Assembly (NCBI GenBank): GCA_900107185.1
Contig: FNPA01000013.1
Location: forward strand, 1 to 64,000
Direction: 5' to 3'
DNA: 64,000 nt
Source of the DNA: Ruminococcaceae bacterium YAD3003
Lineage (GTDB): Bacteria; Bacillota; Clostridia; Saccharofermentanales; Saccharofermentanaceae
The notes under the pieces are model-generated. The model was not told where the DNA came from and did no database searches. It saw nothing but the letters and a program-made list of their open reading frames with translations. Both the position numbers and the translations under genes were made by a program. This document shows, one piece after another, positions 32,900 to 40,788 of the stretch; within the stretch, counting starts at the first letter, position 1; every line of letters begins with the position of its first letter.

Positions 32900-34828
32900 T
32901 CAGATGAAATCTGTCTCACTATAGTATCCGCTGTCGACAAGGATGGTCTTATAGTTGTTCTCATCTACGAAAATCGGAGAGCAGAGGTATGACGGAACTG
33001 TCTTGACTCCGTTGTTATGAGTTGAGTTGTCATTGACATCAACCACTTCACCTTCTGCAATCTGCATGACCATTTTCGCCGTCTGGTCAACCAAAGTGCG
33101 GGTATCCTTAAATACAGACATGGCCTGTTTGCCGGCAATGATGCTCTTAACGTTAACCAGGTCACAATCCTGGCCTGTAATTATCGGATAAGTTCCTTTG
33201 TAATTTCTACTCTCGAGAGCCTGTATTACGCCCCAGGCTGTTGAGTCATTGGAGCAGAGCCATGCATCTATATCCGTACCGTCTGAATAATATGAACTGA
33301 TGATGTTCTCGGCACGGGCCTTGGCCTGATCAGTTTTCCAGCCGCTGGTGGCAACATCTTCAAATGCTGTCTGGCCGGAAACAACCTTGATCTGACCTGA
33401 TGCAATATACGGGCTCAGCACATCGTAAGCACCGTTGTAGAAAAGCCGTGCGTTAAAATCTGACGGATCGCCTGCCGTGAGCTCGATGTTGAACGGTCCG
33501 CGGTTATTTTCGATATCCAATGCGTTGATAATGTACGTAGCCTGCAAAACACCGACCGTGTAGTTGTCAAATGATACGTAGTAATCAACACATTCCGTCG
33601 CCATGATCAGGCGGTCGTAAGCAATAACTTTGACGCCCTTTGCAGCTGCTTCCTCGAGAACTGTTGTCAAAGACGAACCATCTATGGCGGCAATTACGAG
33701 GATCTTGCAGCCACTGTTTATCATGTTCTCGATCTGGGCGACCTGAGTGTTAATCGTGTTGCCAGCATACTGGAGATCAACAGTGTAGCCGTTCTCCTCG
33801 AGCTGTTCCTTAAGGTTCGACCCGTCCTGGTACCATCTCATGAGATCCTGTGTAGGCATTGAGATTCCGACCTTGAAACCGGAATCGCCATTGATATCAA
33901 CGTCAACAGAACCGCCATCAATGTCTACGTCACCGCCATCATCAATAATGTCACCACTTGCTATGTTTGTGATCACATATGCATTGATAGCCAAACCTGC
34001 TTCCTCAACAGCAGTCTCAGCAACCGTTTCATTCATGGGAAGTTTCAGAGGATCATAAGCCACACCAAATCTTTTTATGAAATCCTTCAGTGTATCCGCG
34101 TCCCGGTTAAGAGAGAAACCTGCAACGACTAAAACGTTGGCACCATTCACTTCAACGGACAAAGCGATGTCGCCCGTAAGCCCGCTTAACAGATCTTCCA
34201 TATCTTCGTTGAGTGTGAGTTCTGCATATTCATCCAGATTATCATTGTCGATAACCATCTCGGCGAAATCAGCGACGTTGATATGAAGTCTTAAGTAACC
34301 CTCTTTGGGGGATGAATAGAATTCTTTATCAGACAGATCATCGGTGCTGATATCGTATTTGTCGAGCAGTTCGGTGAAATAGCTCATGATGTCTTCTGAG
34401 TAGTTGTCATCAAGAGTCATCTGGAATGCAACGGCTCCGTCAACTTCCAGGTCTTCTAATTCCTTCGGGTCTGCTCTCTTGAGATCCTTGTAACCATCGA
34501 CCCTTGCAGCGAAGCCAACAGACTCTACATCGTCGGGATCGATGAAGTCGACGATACCAATAAGAGAAGCGATATCATCTATGCCGTGTCTGAACTGAGG
34601 TCCGATAAGTTCTTCGGCTTCATCACCATCTGCAGCTATGTAATAACCTTTTTCAACATCTCTCGGTTTGGGCATTTCGCCGTCGATCTCGAACTCCTCG
34701 AGGCCCATCTTCTCGCATATCTTCGTGAACTTTTCTGTAGAGATGTTTGCTGTCTTGCTGCACCCGGCGAAAACACCGGCCAGCATAGAAACTGCCAATA
34801 CAGTTGCTGCTATCTTTATTCTTCTCAT
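32900..34828 (-). CDS. Lipoprotein fusing an acidic domain to a CUT2-type sugar-binding domain
   Basis: This 642-residue protein has a lipoprotein signal ending GVFAGC. An N-terminal domain (about 25-305) is homologous to the 31790-32713 lipoprotein. A short linker and a complete periplasmic-binding domain of the ChvE/ribose-binding type follow (about 315-642), starting KVGISMPTQDLMRWYQDG and including AQIENMINSGCKILVIAAIDG and YPIITGQDCDLVNVKSI. Such proteins bind monosaccharides for ABC import or chemotaxis, but no permease or ATPase gene adjoins it. The ATG at 34828 follows GGGGG at 8 bp; in-frame ATGs upstream lack spacing. Confidence 0.85.
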   Translation of the reverse strand: MRRIKIAATVLAVSMLAGVFAGCSKTANISTEKFTKICEKMGLEEFEIDGEMPKPRDVEKGYYIAADGDEAEELIGPQFRHGIDDIASLIGIVDFIDPDDVESVGFAARVDGYKDLKRADPKELEDLEVDGAVAFQMTLDDNYSEDIMSYFTELLDKYDISTDDLSDKEFYSSPKEGYLRLHINVADFAEMVIDNDNLDEYAELTLNEDMEDLLSGLTGDIALSVEVNGANVLVVAGFSLNRDADTLKDFIKRFGVAYDPLKLPMNETVAETAVEEAGLAINAYVITNIASGDIIDDGGDVDIDGGSVDVDINGDSGFKVGISMPTQDLMRWYQDGSNLKEQLEENGYTVDLQYAGNTINTQVAQIENMINSGCKILVIAAIDGSSLTTVLEEAAAKGVKVIAYDRLIMATECVDYYVSFDNYTVGVLQATYIINALDIENNRGPFNIELTAGDPSDFNARLFYNGAYDVLSPYIASGQIKVVSGQTAFEDVATSGWKTDQAKARAENIISSYYSDGTDIDAWLCSNDSTAWGVIQALESRNYKGTYPIITGQDCDLVNVKSIIAGKQAMSVFKDTRTLVDQTAKMVMQIAEGEVVDVNDNSTHNNGVKTVPSYLCSPIFVDENNYKTILVDSGYYSETDFI

Positions 34829-34936
34829 AAGCATTACCCCCTTATGCATCCGCCGTAATTTTAGCATATAATCATATATCTTTGACTTGCCCTAAATTAA
34901 ACAAGTATTTATTATCTGTGCGAGGGGGTGTTTTAT

Positions 34937-36490
34937 ATGCGCGAAAAATGGTCTTCCAGATCTGCCTTCATTCTGGCAGCTATCGGTTCTGCCGTAGGCT
35001 TGGGAAATGCCTGGAGGTTTCCGGGACTTGCCGCTAAGTATGGCGGTGGAGCTTTCCTTTTCGTTTATCTCATTGCAATGCTCGTTATCGGAATCCCGCT
35101 TCTCATGATGGAGATCTCTGTTGCGAGATACACCAGACAGGGTGCGCCCGGTTCTATGCGCGCTCTTAACAAGAAGGCCGAGAGCATCGGCTGGATCGCG
35201 GTATCCAATGGTATCGGCATCTCGATCTACTATGCTGCGGTTTTCGCATGGGTCATCCTGATGTTCGTAATTAGCTTCAAGTTCATGAACATGACAGGAG
35301 ACACGGATGCAGCCAGCAATCTCTGGGCTGAGACGATCAAGACCACGGGAACGACTTCAGGATTCACGACGATCTCATGGCCAGTTCTCGGCTGCCTCAT
35401 CGCCGCTTGGGTCCTCTGCTATGTCTGCATCAGAAACGGCACGACAACGGTAGGCAAGGTCGTTAAGTTCACCGTATCACTCCCTGTCATCTGCCTCCTT
35501 ATTATGGCAGTCAGAGGTATCATGATGCCCGGCGCAATGACAGGTCTTGCAAAGCTCTTCATCCCCGAATGGACAGCACTCGCTGATTCCAATATCTGGG
35601 TTGACGCCATCGGCCAGGTATTCTATTCACTCTCAACATCAATGGCGATCATGTTCGCTTACGGTTCATTCCTTGATAAGGACTCCAACATCGTTATCGA
35701 CACATTCATCATCTCATTCTCCGACATGTTCATCAGCATCCTCGCAGGCGTCGTAATGTTCACAACAATGTCCGGCGTAGGAATGCTCGACCAAATGTCC
35801 GATTCAGGCATCGCAACAGCATTCATCATCTATCCTCAGGCAATCGTCCAGATCTCGTCAAGCCCTGTCTTCAACATGATCTTCGCGTTCATCTTCTACT
35901 TCTGCCTGATCACGCTCGCGATCGACTCGCTTTTCTCAATCATCGAGGGCATCTCGACTGCCGTATCCGATAAGTTCAAGCTCAGCAAGAAAAAGACTAC
36001 TCTCACGATCTGCATCATCGAAGGCATCTTAAGCCTCATCTTCGTAACCGGTGCAGGCCTCGCGGTGCTCGACATCGTCGACCATTTCATCAACAGCTTC
36101 ACTCTCATCATCACGGGAATTCTCGAAATGGTCGCAGCCGGATGGTTCTTCAAGACAACCAAGATTCTCACCGAGCTCAACCGCAACACAAAGAAATTCA
36201 AGATGCCTTCCTGGTGGTTCCTGCCGTCGATCAAGGTCATCTCGCCCGTTGCGCTTGCAGGCCTCTTCGCCTGGAACGTTTATGGTCTCTTCAAGAGCGG
36301 CGGTATCTACGGTGCTGCTACTGACGAAAATTCTGTCGGCTACTCGCTCGCATCCAACATCATCTTCGGATGGTGCCTCATCGCCCTTATCCTCTTATCC
36401 GGCCTGATCATCAGGATCATCGTCAAGGTTAAGTCCAAAAAGGGTTATAAGGAAGACGACAGAACCTGGGACGATTTTAAAGAGACTTAA
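34937..36490 (+). CDS. Sodium-dependent neurotransmitter:sodium symporter (NSS/SNF) family transporter
   Basis: This 517-residue protein has about 12 membrane helices and the NSS signature near its start (FILAAIGSAVGLGNAWRFPG, with the Na+-binding GSAVGLGN region), then GGGAFLFVYL. Bacterial NSS proteins import amino acids or related amines with sodium, as LeuT and MhsT do. The substrate cannot be told from this sequence. The ATG at 34937 has GAGGGGG 8 bp upstream. It stands alone with a terminator. Confidence 0.92.
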   Translation: MREKWSSRSAFILAAIGSAVGLGNAWRFPGLAAKYGGGAFLFVYLIAMLVIGIPLLMMEISVARYTRQGAPGSMRALNKKAESIGWIAVSNGIGISIYYAAVFAWVILMFVISFKFMNMTGDTDAASNLWAETIKTTGTTSGFTTISWPVLGCLIAAWVLCYVCIRNGTTTVGKVVKFTVSLPVICLLIMAVRGIMMPGAMTGLAKLFIPEWTALADSNIWVDAIGQVFYSLSTSMAIMFAYGSFLDKDSNIVIDTFIISFSDMFISILAGVVMFTTMSGVGMLDQMSDSGIATAFIIYPQAIVQISSSPVFNMIFAFIFYFCLITLAIDSLFSIIEGISTAVSDKFKLSKKKTTLTICIIEGILSLIFVTGAGLAVLDIVDHFINSFTLIITGILEMVAAGWFFKTTKILTELNRNTKKFKMPSWWFLPSIKVISPVALAGLFAWNVYGLFKSGGIYGAATDENSVGYSLASNIIFGWCLIALILLSGLIIRIIVKVKSKKGYKEDDRTWDDFKET

Positions 36491-36516
36491 TCATTAACAC
36501 AGACATTAACTTCGAG

Positions 36517-36546
36517 AGTGTGCCTCAGACCGGGGCACACTTTTTA
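36517..36546 (+). terminator. Rho-independent terminator of the NSS transporter gene
   Basis: AGTGTGCC...GGGCACACT forms a stem followed by TTTTTA. Confidence 0.85.
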
Positions 36547-36643
36547 CGAGGATTTACCCGCGGAAATCAGAAAAATAACGGGCCAGCGGTTTTTGATGTA
36601 TAATCTCTTTGATAGACAAAGTAATCAAGGACGTTTAACATTT

Positions 36644-37807
36644 ATGAACATAACGATCATCTGCGACGTTTTGGGTAAAGCCAATAACGGAACATCCGTC
36701 GCAGCTTACAATCTGATAAATCATTTGAAGGCTCAGGGACACAATGTCACTGTTGTTTGTTGTGATGCCGACAAAGAGGGTGAGAGCGGCTACAAGATAG
36801 TGCCCACCCTGAAGTTCGGTCCGATTGTCAATGCCGCTCTGGCACGCAACGAGGTCGTGCCCGCAAAAGCTGATCCGGTCATCCTTGAAGAAGCAATAAA
36901 AGACGCTGACGTTGTACATCTCCTGATGCCGTTCCCGCTTTCCTGGAAGGCAGTCAAGATATGTGAGAAGTATGGCGTGCCCATGACATCGAGCTTCCAC
37001 GTCCAGGCGGAGAATTTCACCTGCCATATCGGATTGATGAAATCTTCTTTCGCGACTAAGGAAGTCTATAAATATTTCTACAGGAAGGTATACAGCCACT
37101 GCGCATATACTCACTACCCTACTGAATTCATCAAGCAGGATTTTGAGAGCAACATAAAGAAGAGTGTCCCTTCGAAAGTCATTTCAAACGGTGTAAGCGA
37201 ATCTTTTTTTGAGCGGGCTCCTGAAGAGGCCATCGACAAGCAGAAAGCCAAGCATAAGGACAAGTTCACTATTGTGGTGGTCGGAAGATACTCGGCAGAA
37301 AAGGCGCAGCAGGTTCTCATCAAGGCTGTCGCTAAATCCAAATACAAGGACAGGATCCACCTGATCCTCGCGGGCGAAGGTCCGAAGAAAAGAAGATATA
37401 AGCATCTTGCCAAGAAGAACGGCGTTGACTGCGAGATGAGATTTTTTGATCACGACGAACTCAAAGAAGTTCTTAACGCAGCCGACCTGTACGTGCACAC
37501 GGCTTATGTCGAGCTCGAATCCATCGCATGCCTCGAGGCGATCGTAACGGGTCTGGTGCCTATCATCTGCAATTCAAAAAGGAGCGCGGCGAGATTTTTC
37601 GCGCAGGATGACAGATGCCTTTACCACAAGTGGGATTCCGAGGATCTGAAGAACAAGATCGAATACTTCATGGATAACCCGGAAGAACTCAAGGCCTGCA
37701 AGCGCAAGTACAAGAAGCAGGCGAATGTTTCAAGGCTCGGTGACTGCATGAACAAGATGGAAGAAATGCTCGTAGAAGCTGCAGGCACCCGCGCGAAAGA
37801 GGCCTGA
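36644..37807 (+). CDS. Glycosyltransferase family 4-like protein
   Basis: This 387-residue cytosolic enzyme has the GT-B fold: an N-terminal Rossmann half (NITIICDVLGKANNGTS, then GHNVTVV) and a C-terminal half with VVVGRYSAEKAQQVLIKA, ILAGEGPKK and ESIACLEAI, the donor-binding Glu motif region. It probably adds a sugar to a lipid or surface carbohydrate. The ATG at 36644 begins the fold. It is followed 5 bp later by a PlsC-like gene and then two CmpB-type membrane genes, which suggests a lipid-glycan role. Confidence 0.87.
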   Translation: MNITIICDVLGKANNGTSVAAYNLINHLKAQGHNVTVVCCDADKEGESGYKIVPTLKFGPIVNAALARNEVVPAKADPVILEEAIKDADVVHLLMPFPLSWKAVKICEKYGVPMTSSFHVQAENFTCHIGLMKSSFATKEVYKYFYRKVYSHCAYTHYPTEFIKQDFESNIKKSVPSKVISNGVSESFFERAPEEAIDKQKAKHKDKFTIVVVGRYSAEKAQQVLIKAVAKSKYKDRIHLILAGEGPKKRRYKHLAKKNGVDCEMRFFDHDELKEVLNAADLYVHTAYVELESIACLEAIVTGLVPIICNSKRSAARFFAQDDRCLYHKWDSEDLKNKIEYFMDNPEELKACKRKYKKQANVSRLGDCMNKMEEMLVEAAGTRAKEA

Positions 37808-37812
37808 TCCAC

Positions 37813-38601
37813 ATGAAGGAACGGACCTACTATTATTCAGATCCGGTTAATGATGATTTTGCAGGCACGAAAATCAACACTACCGAACTCCCCTCCGATT
37901 ACAGTTATTTCCCGAAAACTGCAATAAGACGCGGGTTCGCTTTTTTCCTCTACCATATCTTTGCGGCGCCGATCGTTTTGCTTCTGCAGTTAATTGTTTA
38001 CGGCGAGAAATATGTTGGCCGCCAAAAACTTAAAGAATACAGAAAAGACGGCTTTTTCCTCTATGGAAATCACACCAGGTGCATGGGCGATGCTTACTGT
38101 CCGGGTCTTTTGGCGTGGCCTAAAAAGGCCTACATCATTGCCGGCATGGATGCGTTCTCGATCAAGGGCATAAGAAGGATCGTTGAGGATCTGGGCGGAG
38201 TGCCGCTCCCTAACAACGTTAAGGGCCTTCGTAAGTTCAACCAGGCGATCAGGGAGCATATGGATAAATGTCACATTGTTACAATCTTCCCTGAAAGCCA
38301 CATCTGGCCACACTACACCGGTATCAGGCCGCTTAAGGCATCGACATTCCACTACCCTGCCGAGACGGGTAAGCCCGTGTTCACTTTCACGACGACATGG
38401 CAGAAGAGGAAGATCCTGCCCGGTTCCAGAACGGTCGTTTATGTTGACGGCCCGTTCATCCCCGACATGGACCTGCCGATCGACAAGCGTAAGGAAAAAC
38501 TCAGGGACCAGGCATTTGAGGCCATGACCGCGAGTGCCAAGAATTCAAATTATGAGAAAAACCACTTTATTTACCGTCCCAAAGACAGCGTTTCTGAATA
38601 A
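37813..38601 (+). CDS. PlsC-like lysophospholipid acyltransferase
   Basis: This 262-residue protein has a hydrophobic segment (about 40-62) and an acyltransferase domain with GNHTRCMGDAYCPG (a variant of the HX4D motif with one extra residue) and FPESH in place of the usual PEGTR. It resembles the plsC family, but both motifs are altered, so the acyl acceptor may differ. The tight spacing to the glycosyltransferase argues for shared function in membrane lipid modification. Confidence 0.75.
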   Translation: MKERTYYYSDPVNDDFAGTKINTTELPSDYSYFPKTAIRRGFAFFLYHIFAAPIVLLLQLIVYGEKYVGRQKLKEYRKDGFFLYGNHTRCMGDAYCPGLLAWPKKAYIIAGMDAFSIKGIRRIVEDLGGVPLPNNVKGLRKFNQAIREHMDKCHIVTIFPESHIWPHYTGIRPLKASTFHYPAETGKPVFTFTTTWQKRKILPGSRTVVYVDGPFIPDMDLPIDKRKEKLRDQAFEAMTASAKNSNYEKNHFIYRPKDSVSE

Positions 38602-38613
38602 GGAGAATTCATT

Positions 38614-39147
38614 TTGAATAAGCCCGGTCTGAAAAAGCTTATCCCGCTTCTTATGCTGACATTCGTCTTCGCTGGCATTGTCGGTTTTATCTATGAGACC
38701 ATCTGCGTCTATATCAATGAGGGCGTGTTTTTCAAACGTGGAACAACTTACGGACCGTGGATCCCGATTTACGGATTCGGCTCGCTGATAATCTATTTCA
38801 CGACATTAAAACTCCGTAAAAAGCCGTGGGCAGTATTTCTGACCAGCGCCATCCTCTGCGGAACACTGGAACTGGCATCCGGCTTTATTCTCGACAAGGT
38901 TTTCCACTTAAGACTCTGGGACTATTCACTCGTTATCCTTAACTGGGGAAATCTCAATGGATACATCTGTGTAAGATCCGTAATTACATGGGGTCTCATG
39001 GGTTTATTCTTCATGTGCGTGATGCTCCCGCTGTTCGAGAAATTCCAAAACAGGAAACCAAAAGCATTTAATGTGGTATCATTCGTGATGTTCGGCCTGT
39101 TTGTGGCGGACATCGTCTTGAGCCTGACACTTAATACACCGGGATAA
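38614..39147 (+). CDS. CmpB-type membrane protein (PF06541-like), copy 1, TTG start
   Basis: This 177-residue protein has five hydrophobic helices and the conserved GFIYETICVYINEGVFFKRGTT / GPWIPIYGFG region of the putative ABC-transporter type IV/CmpB family, whose function is unsettled. A TTG start at 38614 follows AAGGAG at 8 bp. The next gene is a clear paralogue (shared RGTTYGPWIPIYGFG-type core and LRLWDYS), so this is a tandem duplication. Confidence 0.75.
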   Translation: MNKPGLKKLIPLLMLTFVFAGIVGFIYETICVYINEGVFFKRGTTYGPWIPIYGFGSLIIYFTTLKLRKKPWAVFLTSAILCGTLELASGFILDKVFHLRLWDYSLVILNWGNLNGYICVRSVITWGLMGLFFMCVMLPLFEKFQNRKPKAFNVVSFVMFGLFVADIVLSLTLNTPG

Positions 39148-39159
39148 AGGAGCCATCTG

Positions 39160-39705
39160 ATGAGCAAATTGCCGCCCAAATCCAGAATACCGATGCTGAT
39201 GCTCGTTTTCGCATTCGGCGGAATCTTCGGCTTCATTTATGAAGAGATCTTCTACCGTTTTGACCTTGGCGAATGGGTAAAGCGCGGCACGACCTTCGGC
39301 CCCTGGATCCCCATCTACGGCTTCGGTGGAATCCTCATTCTCGGTCTGACTTATACAGTAAAAAAGAATCCGTTCCTGGTATTTCTTCTCGCAACTGTTG
39401 TTTCCGGAATACTCGAATTTGCGACCGGTTACGTGGTCCTCAAACTCTTTGGCGTGAGGCTCTGGGACTACTCCACAGAAATACTGAACTGGGGTAACAT
39501 CGGCGGATTTGTCTGCGCGAGATCGGTCCTCTTCTTCGGCATCTCAGGTGTGTTCTTGCAGTTTGTAGTAATGCCTGTTTTCGAGAAGATCGAGAAAAAG
39601 ATGCCGCGCAAAGCATGGCTGTGTTTGTGCTTTATTCCCGCAGGACTGTTTATCGCCGATATTATTGTCAGCATGACCTGCAGAGCGCTGGGAATAATTA
39701 CCTGA
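39160..39705 (+). CDS. CmpB-type membrane protein (PF06541-like), copy 2
   Basis: This 181-residue paralogue of the preceding gene has five hydrophobic helices and the GFIYEEIFYRFDLGEWVKRGTT / GPWIPIYGFG core. AAGGAGCC precedes the ATG. It is the last gene of the 36644-39705 cluster, and its 3' end overlaps the convergent TetR gene by 8 bp. Confidence 0.75.
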   Translation: MSKLPPKSRIPMLMLVFAFGGIFGFIYEEIFYRFDLGEWVKRGTTFGPWIPIYGFGGILILGLTYTVKKNPFLVFLLATVVSGILEFATGYVVLKLFGVRLWDYSTEILNWGNIGGFVCARSVLFFGISGVFLQFVVMPVFEKIEKKMPRKAWLCLCFIPAGLFIADIIVSMTCRALGIIT

Positions 39706-40279
39706 GGAGCCTGTCGCCCTTCAGCATCTCTTCCCAATCGAAAGTAGTCTCCACCCCTGACATGCATGCAATAGACGCAAGGCCGTGTGCAGTGGCCCAC
39801 AGCTGCAGGAGCTCAACCTCCTGCTCTTCCTTACTCTTCTTAAGCTTTTTCTCTTTAAGATATTTCAGATAAGTACTTTTGAGCAAAACAAACGGCGGAT
39901 AATCTTCTGCAAAACTCTTGTCGGGGATGGTGTGTGCAATGACATTCTGGCTGCCGAACAGGAATTTGAAATAATCAGGCTTACGGATAAAGAATGAAAC
40001 ATAATGCTTACCCATTTCAACGAGAGCCTGCTCAGCATCAGCAGCGCCGTTAACGGCATCCGTCAGCTCTTCCATGAACTGTTCCGTAACGCTCGATTTG
40101 ATCGCTCCAATTAACTCATCCTTATCCTTGAAATGCGCATAGGGAGCTGCATGTGAAACCTGACATGCAGACGCAGCCTTACGGAGCGAGAGGCTCTCTT
40201 CTCCACTCTCGTTGATAATCTTTATTCCCGCATCTATCAGGGCCTGTCTCAAGTTGCCGTGATGGTAACTGTCACTCAT
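39698..40279 (-). CDS. TetR-family transcriptional regulator
   Basis: This 193-residue protein has an N-terminal TetR helix-turn-helix (SLRKAASACQVSHAAPYAHFKDKDELIGAI, about 25-55) and a helical ligand-binding domain. It overlaps the small hydrolase-like gene by 8 bp and is co-transcribed with it. A palindrome overlapping the operon promoter (40564-40608) is the likely operator, so it probably represses its own operon. The ligand is unknown. Confidence 0.88.
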   Translation of the reverse strand: MSDSYHHGNLRQALIDAGIKIINESGEESLSLRKAASACQVSHAAPYAHFKDKDELIGAIKSSVTEQFMEELTDAVNGAADAEQALVEMGKHYVSFFIRKPDYFKFLFGSQNVIAHTIPDKSFAEDYPPFVLLKSTYLKYLKEKKLKKSKEEQEVELLQLWATAHGLASIACMSGVETTFDWEEMLKGDRLLR

Positions 40280-40547
40280 TGCAGCATCTCTCCTTTATCT
40301 GCCTTAAGATATCACATGTCGCGCCGGGATTCTCCCATAACGGGCTGTGCGCGCTATCAGGTATCAGGTAAAAACCTTTATCGGGCGCCTCTATTATCTC
40401 ACAGTACTCTTTCACGAGTTCCCAGGGACAGTTGTAATCCGTGTCGCCGCTTATGAAATAGACAGGGATCTCAAGTGATGTAATTGATTCTCTGTAATCG
40501 AAATCATCCAGCTCTTTTGCCAGAGGCGTTTTGCGGTACATCTTCAT
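40272..40547 (-). CDS. Mini alpha/beta-hydrolase: C-terminal part only
   Basis: This 91-residue protein matches the C-terminal third of an alpha/beta-hydrolase: IPVYFISGDTDYNCP (Asp region), APDKGFYLIPDSAHSPLWE (catalytic His region). The nucleophile elbow and N-terminal two thirds are absent, and the bases upstream hold a promoter, not lost coding sequence. The ATG has a good GGAG site 9 bp upstream. So it looks like a truncated gene that is still expressed ahead of the TetR gene. It cannot be a complete hydrolase; it may be a remnant kept for its place in the operon. Confidence 0.65.
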   Translation of the reverse strand: MKMYRKTPLAKELDDFDYRESITSLEIPVYFISGDTDYNCPWELVKEYCEIIEAPDKGFYLIPDSAHSPLWENPGATCDILRQIKERCCNE

Positions 40548-40563
40548 CGGCCTTTCTCCAATC

Positions 40564-40608
40564 TTGACACTGTAAAGATATTATAATCACAATCTTTACG
40601 CTGTCAAG
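40564..40608 (-). promoter_or_regulatory. Promoter and palindromic TetR operator
   Basis: On the minus strand TTGACA (plus 40602-40607) and TATAAT (plus 40580-40585) are 16 bp apart, a near-consensus promoter. The palindrome TTGACACTGTAAAGAT-N12-ATCTTTACGCTGTCAA covers both elements; its arms mismatch at one pair. Binding there would block RNA polymerase, fitting autorepression by the TetR protein. Confidence 0.8.
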
Positions 40609-40788
40609 TTGTTGGAAATAAGATAATTTCGCAGTTTTCATACACTTGTCTAGAAAACGTTTATTAATTAAAATTATTTAACAAACGGTTAATAGCTATT
40701 ACATTTAACTTTGTTAGTATGCTCTTAATCTATTGTGTTTTAGGCAATAGGCGTATTACGGTTTTTTTGATAGACAAGGAGTTCCGTT

